Shown: positions 8,327 to 17,002, counted from the first letter of the stretch. The stretch is 29,216 nucleotides of DNA from CAYMLL01 sp964390645 (GCA_964390645.1 CAYMLL010000062.1:1-29216), one strand, 5' to 3'. Program-made: numbers and translations. The notes: generated by a model from the sequence alone, not told the origin.

Positions 8327-10996
8327 GTGAATAGACTGATCTGCGCCACCCGACGGCGTGCGCACCTCGTCACCAACCGGGGGCGTTGTGCGGGTGTCCT
8401 GCTCCTGTGTCTCGCGTGCGCCTGCAACCGCGAGCAGTACCGCCAAGCAGCCGACGAGGAGGTCGCCGGACTGATCGCCGAGAAGTCGGCCGATCCTCGC
8501 TGGGCGCTGCCCGGCTTCGATATCGAGCTCGATCCGCAGAGCCGCTACTTCGACCCGTCCGACCCGGTTCGCCCTCCGATGCCCCCGGACGATCCGGTCT
8601 CTCACGAGCTGATGGTCGAGGTGGACGGCAAGAGGGGATTCGACGGCTGGGACGACCAGGGAGTCCAGCAGGGTGGCGTCCGGAACGGTCTCGAGAACCC
8701 CGCCTGGCGGCGTCACTTCGCCGAGGAGCTCCCCCGAACCGACGACGGGAAGATCCGGCTGGGACTGGAGGACTCGCTGCGGCTGGCGTTGCTGCACTCG
8801 CCGAGCCATCAGGGGCAGATGGAGACGATCTACCTCTCCGCGCTCGACGTCAGCACGGAGCGCTTCCGCTTCGACGTCCAGTTCTTCGGCGGTTCAGGCG
8901 CCGAAGTGCAGCATCGTGGCCGCCTGGCTCCCGGTGGCGAGAGCAGCACCGTGACCGTGGAGCCGGGCGTCTCGATCTCCCGTCGATTCGCCACGGCCGG
9001 AGAGCTGCTGGTCTCCTTCGCCAACTCGATCGGCTGGGAGCTCTTCGGTCCGAACGATGGCTTCGCGATGTCGTCGCTGAGCTTCAGCCTGGTACAGCCG
9101 CTCCTGCGACGCGGCGGCCGCGCCGTGGCGCTCGAGCAGCTGACCATCGCCGAGCGCACGCTCCTCGCCAACTTGCGCGCCTTCCAGCGCTACCGGCAAG
9201 GCTTCTACACGATGGTCGCGATCGGGGAGTCGGGCGTCTCCGGGGCCTCGCGTCGCGGCGGGTTCTTCGGGGGAACGGGACTGACGGGGTTCACCGGGCA
9301 GGGCAGCGGCGGCTTCGGTGGGGTCGGAGACGTCACCGGTTTCGGACGTGGCGGCTTCGGCGGCGGTGGCGGCGGTGGCGCCGGTGGAGGCGCGGGATTC
9401 GCGGGGGGCGGCGCGGGCACGGTGGGTGGCTTCATCGGTCTCCTGCAGCAGACCCAGCAGATTCGCAACACGCAGGACAGCCTCAACGCGCAGCTTCGAA
9501 CGCTGGCGCTCCTGGCGTCGAACCTGGAGGCGGGGTTGATCGACATCGCCCAGGTCGACCAGTTCCGACAGAACATCGAGACGGAGCGAGCGAACCTGCT
9601 GCAGGCCCGAAATGGACTGGCGGCGTCGATGGACTCCTTCAATCGCTCGGTCCTCGGACTGCCGCCGGATCTCGAGATCGAGCCGGACGACTCGCTGATC
9701 CTGCCGTTCCAGCTCATCGATCCCGCCGTGACGGCGGTACAGGCGGCCATCGCCCGGACCATCGACGAGTTCGGCGAGCTGCCGGAGCAACCATCCCTCG
9801 AGGAGATGGAGCGGGCATTCGAGCGGATCGACGCGCTGCGTCGGCAGCTCGAGGAGCAGCTGAAGGCGGTGCCGGGCGACCTGGACGAGCTCCGCGAGCG
9901 TTCGCAGGCTCGCACGAAATCGATGACCGATCCCGAGCGCAAGCTGTTCGAGGCCGACCTCGAGCGGCTCTCCGAAGACGTGAAGAAGGTGCGAGAGCGA
10001 CACGAGGCCACCGCGACGACCCTCGAGGCTCTGCGGCAGGGGCTCCGGGATGACACCGTCGCGGCGACTGCCGACGGTGTCGTCGAGCTGCTGACGGACC
10101 TCTCGAACATCATCGGGGAGCTCTCGCTGATTCAGGCGCGGGCTCGCCTGGAGACCATCACGGTCACGCCGATCGAGCTCACCTCCCAGGCGGCGCTCGA
10201 GGTCGCGCGATCTTTTCGTCTCGACTGGATGAACAACCGGGCTGCGCTCGTCGACACGTGGCGCCTCATCGAGTTCAACGCCAACGCTCTCGAGTCGAAC
10301 CTGACTCTGCGCTTCAACGGTGACCTCCCGACGGTGGGCGACGGCAATCCGGTCAAGTTTGACCAGAAGGCGGCGTCGCTGCGTGGGTCGGTGGAGTTCG
10401 ACGGTCCCTTCACGCGACTGGTCGAGAGGAACAGCTTTCGCCAGCAGCTCATCCAGTACCAGCAGGACCGCCGTCAGCTGATCCAGTTCGAGGATGGTGT
10501 GCATCAGACCTTGCGGCAGTCGCTCCGTACTCTCGAGTACCTCCGGGTCAACCTGGAGATTCAGCGACGTGCCGTGGCGATCGCCATCCGGCGTGTGGAC
10601 CAGACCCGCGAGGCGCTGAACCGACCCGTTCCGCCGGCCGCTCCCGGCCAGCCGGCGCAGGCTCTCGGGCCGACGGCCGCCCAGAATCTGCTATTCGCGC
10701 TGTCGGACCTTCGCAACACCCAGAACAACCTGATGAGCGTGTGGCTCAACTACCTTGCCGAGCGGATGCGACTTGTCCGCGAGCTCGGAATCATGAGGCT
10801 GGATGACCGCGGTCTGTGGATCGACGAGTCCCTCGACGAGGGATTGCGCGTCGCCGTCTCCAACGATCCGCTGCCGCCGGCGGTTCCCCGCGACTGGCTG
10901 GCGCAGGCCGCGGCGGGCACGGATGACCCGAGCGTTACCCCGACCGAGAATCAGGCGCTTCGGCGCCAGGAGAGAGAGCCCAGCGATGGCAACTGA
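8327..10996 (+). CDS. TolC-like outer-membrane efflux lipoprotein with glycine-rich insert
   Basis: 889 aa from GTG 8327, which has GAGG six bases upstream and a following hydrophobic stretch ending in cysteines (likely lipidated Cys33, before NREQYRQ). A GTG at 8249 in frame would add 26 residues ahead of the signal sequence and is less likely. The N-terminal block with DPRWALP and RPPMPPDDP, then a LVQPLLRRGGR strand and helical stretches, matches the planctomycete branch of outer-membrane efflux proteins. At ~300-370 there is a glycine-rich segment (runs of G with F and A) and at ~480-580 a charged helical, probably coiled-coil, stretch; both lengthen it well beyond E. coli TolC (about 470 mature residues). 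It is the first gene of an export operon and overlaps the adaptor gene by 11 bases. Expected role: outer-membrane exit duct. Confidence 0.88.
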   Translation: MNRLICATRRRAHLVTNRGRCAGVLLLCLACACNREQYRQAADEEVAGLIAEKSADPRWALPGFDIELDPQSRYFDPSDPVRPPMPPDDPVSHELMVEVDGKRGFDGWDDQGVQQGGVRNGLENPAWRRHFAEELPRTDDGKIRLGLEDSLRLALLHSPSHQGQMETIYLSALDVSTERFRFDVQFFGGSGAEVQHRGRLAPGGESSTVTVEPGVSISRRFATAGELLVSFANSIGWELFGPNDGFAMSSLSFSLVQPLLRRGGRAVALEQLTIAERTLLANLRAFQRYRQGFYTMVAIGESGVSGASRRGGFFGGTGLTGFTGQGSGGFGGVGDVTGFGRGGFGGGGGGGAGGGAGFAGGGAGTVGGFIGLLQQTQQIRNTQDSLNAQLRTLALLASNLEAGLIDIAQVDQFRQNIETERANLLQARNGLAASMDSFNRSVLGLPPDLEIEPDDSLILPFQLIDPAVTAVQAAIARTIDEFGELPEQPSLEEMERAFERIDALRRQLEEQLKAVPGDLDELRERSQARTKSMTDPERKLFEADLERLSEDVKKVRERHEATATTLEALRQGLRDDTVAATADGVVELLTDLSNIIGELSLIQARARLETITVTPIELTSQAALEVARSFRLDWMNNRAALVDTWRLIEFNANALESNLTLRFNGDLPTVGDGNPVKFDQKAASLRGSVEFDGPFTRLVERNSFRQQLIQYQQDRRQLIQFEDGVHQTLRQSLRTLEYLRVNLEIQRRAVAIAIRRVDQTREALNRPVPPAAPGQPAQALGPTAAQNLLFALSDLRNTQNNLMSVWLNYLAERMRLVRELGIMRLDDRGLWIDESLDEGLRVAVSNDPLPPAVPRDWLAQAAAGTDDPSVTPTENQALRRQEREPSDGN

Positions 10997-12914
10997 TCAC
11001 CGAGTCGAGGCCGCGGACGTTCCGGACGTTTCGAAACCGTCGGCGACGCGCGGGCCCGCTGCGTCGTTGCTTCGAGGTCTGTGGAAGATCGTCGTGTTCC
11101 TGGTCGTTCTCGGCGGACTGCTCTGGGGCGGCTTCGTCGCGTTCCCGGATCTGCTCAGCTTCCGGGAATCCGAGGACAGCCGCGGCGATCTGACTTACGA
11201 GGTCCATCGCACCGGCCTGCAGGTGACCGTCGTCGCGGAGGGCAACGTCGAGAGCGGAAGCAACGTGGAGGTCAAGTGTCGGGTCGCCGGGGGAAGCACG
11301 ATCCTGTGGATCGTGGAGGATGGCAAGGAGGTCGAGGAGGAGGAGGAGATCGTTCGACTGGACACGTCGGCGATCGAGGACAAGCTCAACTCCCAGCGCA
11401 TCGTGTACGAGAAGGCGCTCGCCTCCCACATCCAGGCGGAGCAGGACCTGGAGGCGGCGAAGATCGGGGTCCAGGAGTACGAGGAGGGCACTTTCGTCGA
11501 GCAGCTCAAGCAGATGGAAGCCGACATCCAGATCGCGATGGAGAACCTGCGCAGCGCCGAGAGCCAGCTCCAGTACTCCAGGAGGATGGTCCGCAAGGGC
11601 TTTGCCAGCTCTTTGCAGCGCGAGGCGGACGAGTTCGCCGTGGAGCGAGGCAAGCTCGACCTCGATGTGGCCACGACGAGGAAGAACGTGCTCGTCGAGT
11701 TCACGAAGCGGAAGATGCTCAAGGATCTCGAGGCGAAGAGCGCGGCTGCTGCCGCGAATCTCCGCGCACAGGGAGCCGGTCTCAAGCTCGAGAAAGATCG
11801 CCTCGATCGACTGCAGGCACAGCTGAAGAACTGCCGGATCGTCGCGCCGAAGAAGGGCATGGTCGTCTACGCGAACAATCGAGGTGGAAGCCGCTTTGGC
11901 AGCTCACAGACGGCTGACATAGAGGAAGGCTCGATGGTCCGGGAGAGTCAGGCGCTCGTGCAGCTCCCTGACCTCACCAGGATGCAGGTCAAGGTCACGA
12001 TTCACGAATCGCACGTCGACAAGATCGAGGAGGGGATGCCGGCGCGTGTCGTCATCCAGGACCAGGAGTACGACGGGGACGTGAAGAGCGTGGCGAAGCA
12101 GCCGGAGCGCACAAGCTGGTTCTCGGCGAACGTCAAGGAGTACGCCACCGTCGTTTCGATCCACGGCGCGCCGCGCGGACTTCGGCCGGGGATGACCGCG
12201 GCGGTGACGATCTTCGTCGACAGGTCGGACGATGCGCTCACCGTGCCGGTCTCCGCGGTGGTGGAAAAGAGCCGGGGGAAGTTCTTCTGCTGGGTGAAGA
12301 CGCCGGGGGGGCCCGAACGGCGTCTGCTGAAGCTCGGGCTTACCAACGACAAGCTGATCGAGGTCATCGATGGCGTGAAGGACGGCGATGAGGTGCTTCG
12401 CAACCCGCGCGCCGTGGTGGACGATGCGCGCGACGAGGCCGCCTTCGAGGAGCAGACCGACCCGAGCGCCCGCTTCGAGACAGCGGCGCGTCCCGATTCC
12501 GCTTCGCGGAGGTCGCCGACCGACGGGGGGAAGAGTCGGGGTGACGCGGAGGCCGGTGACTCCTCGGCTCGGGCCGCAGGACCGCAGTCGGAGGGATCAC
12601 CCGGCGAGGGCCGCGGCGGCCCGCCCCGATCCGGCGAGGGCCGTCGTGGGTCGTCGAGGTCTGGCAGCGGCCGTGGCGGGTTCTCCAACATGATGCAGTT
12701 CGACAAGGACGGAGACGGCAAGCTGAAGCGCGACGAGCTCCCCGAGCGGATGGGAGGGTTCTTCGATCGGCTCGACGCGAACGGTGACGGATCCGTGGAC
12801 AAGTCCGAGATCGACGCGATCCGAAAGCGCTATTCGAGCGGCGGCGGGCGGGGCGGCTCCGAGAGGCCGGATTCTCCTGATCGGCGACCCGGCAGCCCGG
12901 GGGGGACTCCGTGA
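10986..12914 (+). CDS. HlyD/MacA-like periplasmic adaptor with C-terminal EF-hand pair
   Basis: 642 aa. One N-terminal membrane segment (about residues 34-53) is followed by a split lipoyl-like domain, a long charged helical hairpin (about 115-280) and beta-barrel/membrane-proximal domains (VPVSAVVEKS, LIEVIDGVKDGDEV), the layout of membrane-fusion proteins. After residue ~480 comes a low-complexity Ser/Gly/Arg/Pro linker and then two canonical EF-hand loops, Asp573-Glu584 (DKDGDGKLKRDE) and Asp597-Glu608 (DANGDGSVDKSE), with ligands at positions 1, 3, 5 and 12. The EF-hands are not part of the usual adaptor fold and imply calcium binding. ATG 10986 is the start; AGGAG lies 13 bases upstream, so coupling to the previous gene (11-base overlap) is probable. 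Its stop overlaps the next start (GTGA). Confidence 0.92.
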   Translation: MATDHRVEAADVPDVSKPSATRGPAASLLRGLWKIVVFLVVLGGLLWGGFVAFPDLLSFRESEDSRGDLTYEVHRTGLQVTVVAEGNVESGSNVEVKCRVAGGSTILWIVEDGKEVEEEEEIVRLDTSAIEDKLNSQRIVYEKALASHIQAEQDLEAAKIGVQEYEEGTFVEQLKQMEADIQIAMENLRSAESQLQYSRRMVRKGFASSLQREADEFAVERGKLDLDVATTRKNVLVEFTKRKMLKDLEAKSAAAAANLRAQGAGLKLEKDRLDRLQAQLKNCRIVAPKKGMVVYANNRGGSRFGSSQTADIEEGSMVRESQALVQLPDLTRMQVKVTIHESHVDKIEEGMPARVVIQDQEYDGDVKSVAKQPERTSWFSANVKEYATVVSIHGAPRGLRPGMTAAVTIFVDRSDDALTVPVSAVVEKSRGKFFCWVKTPGGPERRLLKLGLTNDKLIEVIDGVKDGDEVLRNPRAVVDDARDEAAFEEQTDPSARFETAARPDSASRRSPTDGGKSRGDAEAGDSSARAAGPQSEGSPGEGRGGPPRSGEGRRGSSRSGSGRGGFSNMMQFDKDGDGKLKRDELPERMGGFFDRLDANGDGSVDKSEIDAIRKRYSSGGGRGGSERPDSPDRRPGSPGGTP

Positions 12915-14254
12915 TTGCACGGTTCTGGCAGACGCTGAAGCTGGGGCTGAAGTCGCTCCTGCTCCACAAGCTGCGCTCCTGCCTGGCGATGTTCGGGATC
13001 CTGATCGGCGTCATGTCGGTCATCTGGCTGGTCGCCCTCGGAGAAGGGGTCAGCTTCCAGGCGCAGGAGCAGATCAAGGATCTCGGGGCGACGAACATCA
13101 TCGTCAAGAGCGTTCAGCCGACGGAGGCGGCGTCCAGCGGGCGGGGAAGCAGCTTCATCGTCGAGTACGGGCTCACCGAGACCGACTACGACCGTCTCAT
13201 GGCGGGAGTGCCGACCATCCGGCGTGCCGTGCGTATGAGGGAGATCTCCAGCGTCGCGCGATCCCGGGGACGCGAGTCGGAGGTGCAGATTCTCGGGTGC
13301 TCACCCGCGTATCTCGACATCAACCACCTCGAGATGGCGCGCGGCCGATTCCTCGGTGATCGCGATCTGAAGACCCGGGCGAACGTCGCCGTCCTCGCAT
13401 CGGGCGCCGCCCGGAGGCTGTTTCCGTACGAGAGTCCGATCAACCGGGCCATCGAGATCGTCGCGAACAACAAGGTGGACGTGTACGTCGTCGTCGGGGA
13501 GACGGAGAGCCGGGTGCCGTCCGCGTCGATCGGAGGAACGCTGGAAGGGCGCGACTTCAACCTCGATGTCTACATTCCGCTGGACACGCTACGGTCGCGC
13601 ATCGGCGATCAGGTCGTGACGGCGCGGTCCGGCAGCCGCTCCGGCGAGATGGTCCAGTACAGTCAGATCACAGCCACGGTCGGCTCGGTCGACGAGGTCG
13701 AGGAGGCCGCCGACATCGTCGACATCCTGCTTCGCCAGAAGCACCCTCACGGGGACTACTCCATCACGGTCCCGAAGGAGCTGCTGCGCCAGGCGGAAAC
13801 ACTTCGCGTGATGTTCAACGTGCTACTCATCCTGATCGCGGGGATCTCGCTGTTCGTCGGCGGAATCGGCATCATGAACATCATGCTCGCGATCGTCACC
13901 GAGCGAACGCGCGAGATCGGTGTGCGTCGCGCTCTCGGTGCCAAGCGCCGCGACATCATCCGGCAGTTCCTCACCGAGACCGTCGTCCTCTCCGGGACCG
14001 GTGGCCTCGCCGGAGTGCTCACCGGCTTTCTCTGCGGGCCTGCGACGCGCGGTTTGCTGGCACGGGTCGAGCAGTGGTTCCCGGAGGTCTGGTCAGCGTT
14101 GCCGACGACGATCCACAGGCTCGAGCCGATCATCGCGCCCTGGTCGGTGGCCGCCGCCTTCGGCATCTCGGTCCTCGTCGGCATCGTCTTCGGGATCTAC
14201 CCGGCGCGTCGAGCCGCCTGGATGGACCCGATCGAGGCCTTGCGCCACGAGTAG
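12911..14254 (+). CDS. MacB/FtsX-type ABC transporter permease (no fused ATPase)
   Basis: 447 aa from GTG 12911, overlapping the adaptor stop by 4 bases. The N-terminus has a first membrane segment (residues ~24-45), then a ~230-residue periplasmic MacB-type core domain, then three membrane segments (about 295-325, 355-375 and 405-430). The cytoplasmic loop TERTREIGVRRALGAKRRD and the end PARRAAWMDPIEALRHE are hallmarks of FtsX/MacB permeases. Unlike E. coli MacB there is no N-terminal ATPase domain, and no ABC ATPase gene lies in the window, so energy must come from a protein encoded elsewhere. It is the last gene of the operon and probably works with the two upstream products as a tripartite exporter. 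The substrate is unknown; lipoproteins, peptides or lipids are possibilities for the family. Confidence 0.93.
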   Translation: MIARFWQTLKLGLKSLLLHKLRSCLAMFGILIGVMSVIWLVALGEGVSFQAQEQIKDLGATNIIVKSVQPTEAASSGRGSSFIVEYGLTETDYDRLMAGVPTIRRAVRMREISSVARSRGRESEVQILGCSPAYLDINHLEMARGRFLGDRDLKTRANVAVLASGAARRLFPYESPINRAIEIVANNKVDVYVVVGETESRVPSASIGGTLEGRDFNLDVYIPLDTLRSRIGDQVVTARSGSRSGEMVQYSQITATVGSVDEVEEAADIVDILLRQKHPHGDYSITVPKELLRQAETLRVMFNVLLILIAGISLFVGGIGIMNIMLAIVTERTREIGVRRALGAKRRDIIRQFLTETVVLSGTGGLAGVLTGFLCGPATRGLLARVEQWFPEVWSALPTTIHRLEPIIAPWSVAAAFGISVLVGIVFGIYPARRAAWMDPIEALRHE

Positions 14255-14682
14255 GGCAGCGGAATCGCGGACCGGTCGACGTGCCGGGCTCGACTCCGAC
14301 CGTGTGCCGAGCTTCCCGGGAGCCCTCGAGGAGACCGCAGGACTCGTCGGAGGGGGGCCACGGAAGGTCAGCCGCGTCTCCACGATGACGCGTCCGGGAC
14401 CCGGGACGGGAGCGAGGAGGAGGGGAGCCTCGCGGACGACCCCTGTTCGCCACGGTTCCGGGCCAGGCTCCTGGAGAACGGCGGAACTCGAGGTCAGGGG
14501 CGACCCGGGCGCCGGGCGTGCGGGGCCGGGTGCGGTGTTGACTTCGCCTGCACGGCCGCGGACTCTGAGGGGGCTCGGGTTCTGCTCTCGCGTGGCGTTC
14601 GAGGGCTTCGGGCACCGGCAGCCGGCGTCGTGCGCCCTGATCCGGGAAGGAACCGGGGTGAGATTCCTTCTCTCTGATGCGA
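14255..14682. other. 428-base region downstream of the export operon, no gene seen
   Basis: No conserved protein is recognisable in any frame; open frames across it are compositional shadows. No stem-loop with a T-tract could be identified as a terminator for the export operon. Part of it may be eroded coding sequence of the adjacent enoyl-CoA hydratase remnant, but no further similarity is visible by eye. Confidence 0.5.
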
Positions 14683-14808
14683 TTCGATGCGCCGGAGCGC
14701 CGCGGCGAGGCCGAACGCCGTCTGCCGGTCGACGCAGTCGCGCACCTAGGGGCGATCGATGGTGATGATCTCCACGGCTTCCTCCCGCTCGAATCGGACG
14801 AGACTCAT
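14683..14808 (-). pseudogene. Remnant of an enoyl-CoA hydratase gene (5' end only, amber stop at codon 21)
   Basis: Read on the minus strand from ATG 14808, the sequence encodes MSLVRFEREEAV then EIITIDRP, the typical N-terminus of enoyl-CoA hydratase/isomerase proteins. An in-frame TAG follows (14746-14748, codon 21) where the family usually has Glu after Pro. The same frame then continues with VRDCVDRQTAFGLAAALRRIE, again characteristic (family form: RNAVDRQTA). Similarity ends near 14683; downstream there is no oxyanion-hole region or catalytic-loop sequence in any frame, so the ~260-residue protein is lost. An AAGGA lies about 14 bases before the ATG. The remnant diverges from the acyl-CoA ligase with 75 bases between starts, a natural fatty-acid pairing. 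The family call is from motif recognition; the disruption is seen directly. Confidence 0.72.
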
Positions 14809-14883
14809 GAGCTTCGCCCGGCTTCCTTTCGATCGGACGAGCCCCTGCACTCACCCCCATCCACTCGCCTGTACGGAGGCACG

Positions 14884-16461
14884 ATGCAGGTTCCCCTTCT
14901 CGTAAACGACTTCCTTCATCGGGCCGCTGACCTGTATCCCGAGAAGCTGGCCATCGTCGACGGCGAGCGGCGCTACACGTACCGCGACTTTCAGGCCCGG
15001 GCGAACCGGCTGTCGCACGCCTTCACGCGGCTCGGCATCCGGAAAGGAGACCGGGTCTGTATCCTGAGCCCGAACTCCCACTTCTTCCTCGAGGGCTTCT
15101 TCGGCACCAGCCAGATCGGGGCCGTCCTGGTTCCCCTGAACTACCGGCTCGTCGCCGCGGACCACGAGTACATCCTGAATCACGCGCGGGTGAAGGCCGT
15201 CCTGGTCGACCGGGAGTACACCGGGCTGGTCGACGAGATTCGCGACAACCTCACCAGCGTCGAACACTGGATCGAGGCTCGCGATGACGGGCCGCCGACG
15301 GACGGCTGGACGTCGTGGAACGAGCTGCTGGCGGACTCGTCCTGCGAGGCCGTCGAGACCGTGGCCCTCGAGGAGAACGAGCTGGTCTCGATCAACTACA
15401 CCTCCGGCACGACGGCGCGTCCGAAGGGCGTCATGCTGACTCACCGGAACTGCTACCTGAACGCCTACAACCTGATCGCGCACCTCGGGATCAGCCATTC
15501 GGACGTGGAGCTCTGGACCCTGCCCATGTTTCATTGCAACGGCTGGGGTGGTGTCTACGCGCTGACGGGGATGGGCGGCACCCACGTCGTTCTCCGGGCG
15601 GTCGAGGGACGGCGCATCTTCGAGCTCATCGAGCGTGAGGGTGTGACGTTCGCGTGCATGGCTCCCGCAGTCCTCAGGACGATCCTCGACTACCCGGACA
15701 GGGACGACCACCGGATCGGGAAGCCGCCGCGCTTCGTCGTCGCGGGGGCCCCGCCGCCCGTCGCCTTCATCGAGCGGCTCGAGGAGGAGCTGGGGTGGCG
15801 CTTCATGCAGATCTACGGCCTGACGGAGACGGCGCCCCTGCTGACGGTCTCGAAGCCCGACCACAACACACCGCGTGACGACTGGTCACGCCGCGCCCGG
15901 GCCGGGGTCGCCGGCCTCGGCGTCAAGCTAGAGCTACGCGACGACCAGGGTCGGGTCGTGCCGCGAGACGGACGGACACCCGGCGAGATCTGCGCCCGCT
16001 CGAACGTGGTCTTCGCCGGCTACTGGGAGCAGCCGGAGCAGACTTGTGAGGCGATCCGCGACGGCTGGTTCCACACCGGCGATCTCGCCGTCTGGGACGA
16101 GGTCGGGAGCGTTCACATCGTCGACCGCAAGAAGGACGTGATCATCTCGGGTGGCGAGAACATCAGCTCCCCGGAGATCGAGGACGTCCTCTACCAGCAC
16201 CCGGCGGTGCTCGAGTGCGCCGTCATCGGCGTGCCCCACGAGAAGTGGGGAGAGACACCCGTGGCCCTCATCGTCCTGCGCCCGGGCCAGACGCCCGGCG
16301 AGAAGGAGATCCTCGACTACTGCCGGGATAAGCTCGCCCACTTCAAGTGTCCGACGTCGGTCGAGTTCGCCCTCGAGCTGCCTCGCACCGCGACGGGAAA
16401 GCTGCAGAAGTTCCGGCTGCGAGAGTCGTTCTGGGCCGAGGGCGGCCGCAAGGTGAACTGA
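14884..16461 (+). CDS. Acyl-CoA ligase (AMP-binding, FadD/AlkK-like)
   Basis: 525 aa, cytoplasmic. ATG 14884 is supported by GGAGG four bases upstream, and the family N-terminus (NDFLHRAADLYPEKLAIV) begins there; an upstream extension of the frame is non-homologous. Family signatures: P-loop-like SGTTARPKGVMLTH from Ser174, YGLTETAPL, TGDLAVWDE, DRKKDVIISGGENISSPEIED, and the C-terminal PRTATGKLQKF with catalytic Lys506. The enzyme would activate a fatty or other carboxylic acid with ATP to acyl-AMP and then form the CoA thioester; overall form resembles medium/long-chain ligases. It diverges from the enoyl-CoA hydratase remnant, suggesting a former beta-oxidation pair. It is not coupled to neighbours downstream (541 bases to the next gene). 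Chain-length specificity cannot be judged. Confidence 0.95.
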   Translation: MQVPLLVNDFLHRAADLYPEKLAIVDGERRYTYRDFQARANRLSHAFTRLGIRKGDRVCILSPNSHFFLEGFFGTSQIGAVLVPLNYRLVAADHEYILNHARVKAVLVDREYTGLVDEIRDNLTSVEHWIEARDDGPPTDGWTSWNELLADSSCEAVETVALEENELVSINYTSGTTARPKGVMLTHRNCYLNAYNLIAHLGISHSDVELWTLPMFHCNGWGGVYALTGMGGTHVVLRAVEGRRIFELIEREGVTFACMAPAVLRTILDYPDRDDHRIGKPPRFVVAGAPPPVAFIERLEEELGWRFMQIYGLTETAPLLTVSKPDHNTPRDDWSRRARAGVAGLGVKLELRDDQGRVVPRDGRTPGEICARSNVVFAGYWEQPEQTCEAIRDGWFHTGDLAVWDEVGSVHIVDRKKDVIISGGENISSPEIEDVLYQHPAVLECAVIGVPHEKWGETPVALIVLRPGQTPGEKEILDYCRDKLAHFKCPTSVEFALELPRTATGKLQKFRLRESFWAEGGRKVN

Positions 16462-16674
16462 CCGCCCGTCGAGAAGGTGCCTCGGACTCGGAAGCGGGTC
16501 ACCTGGCGTGAGATCGACACGCCGGAACGCGGGCAACGGGGGCGCAACGTCGGGTTCTGCCGACCGGACGCTCGGGCGAGATGGCGGGCTTGGCGCCCGG
16601 TGGATCTCCTCAACCGGCTGCTGACCGGGCACCTTCCCCGAAGCGCGCACCGGCTTCCGGGCCCGGATTTCGGA

Positions 16675-16697
16675 CGATCCGCCGCTCCGGCGGATCG
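16675..16697. repeat. Perfect 10-bp hairpin with 3-base loop
   Basis: CGATCCGCCG (16675-16684), loop CTC, CGGCGGATCG (16688-16697). All ten pairs are Watson-Crick. It lies 213 bases after the acyl-CoA ligase stop and is not followed by a T-run, so it is not a classic intrinsic terminator. It could be a factor-assisted terminator, an RNA-stability element or a protein site. Confidence 0.55.
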
Positions 16698-16907
16698 AGC
16701 CTGCAGAGCATGAACCCGACGTTCTCGTTCCGGGAACGACCCGCCTTCCCGCTTTCGCCCGCGACGGGCTCCTCGACGGTGGCCACGCGTGTCGCCGGCT
16801 CGGCGGAGAGCCGGCGGAATCCAGGCGACTCGGCCCTGCTCGGCCCGTATCACGGCCACGTCGAGATCCACCTCGCCCGCGCCGAGCTGGTCTTCGGTCG
16901 TGCATCC

Positions 16908-16942
16908 GCCGTGAGCCACGGGTATTCTGCCGTGAGCCACGG
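16908..16942. repeat. Two direct copies of a 14-base motif, 21-base period
   Basis: GCCGTGAGCCACGG occurs at 16908-16921 and again at 16929-16942. Each copy is partly self-complementary (CCGTG...CACGG), and two helical turns separate them. The location about 60 bases before the CsgG-like gene makes an activator/repressor binding pair conceivable, but nothing further supports it. Confidence 0.5.
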
Positions 16943-17002
16943 ACCGCAGCGGGCGGGTAGAGCGCCCTGCTTCGCCGTCGAGAAGAAGTCAGCGAGAGGA
17001 GA

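Larger units (their letters stand above)
16462..17002. other. 541-base intergenic region with a hairpin and a short tandem repeat
   Basis: No credible gene is visible in six frames. The region holds a perfect stem-loop (16675-16697) and two copies of a 14-base motif (16908-16942), both listed separately. It separates the acyl-CoA ligase from the CsgG-like lipoprotein gene, so the latter probably has its own promoter, which I could not identify with confidence. Confidence 0.5.

Noticed and set aside
8894..10504. Long minus-strand open frame (536 codons) opposite the TolC-like gene
   Set aside because: Antisense shadow of a recognised protein, with no signal, domain or ribosome binding site of its own.
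12911..14254. FtsX cell-division permease
   Set aside because: The company of TolC-like and HlyD-like genes, and the large periplasmic MacB-type core domain, fit an exporter better than FtsX.
16908..16942. CRISPR-like repeat pair
   Set aside because: Only two copies with a 7-base spacer; no cas genes in the window.
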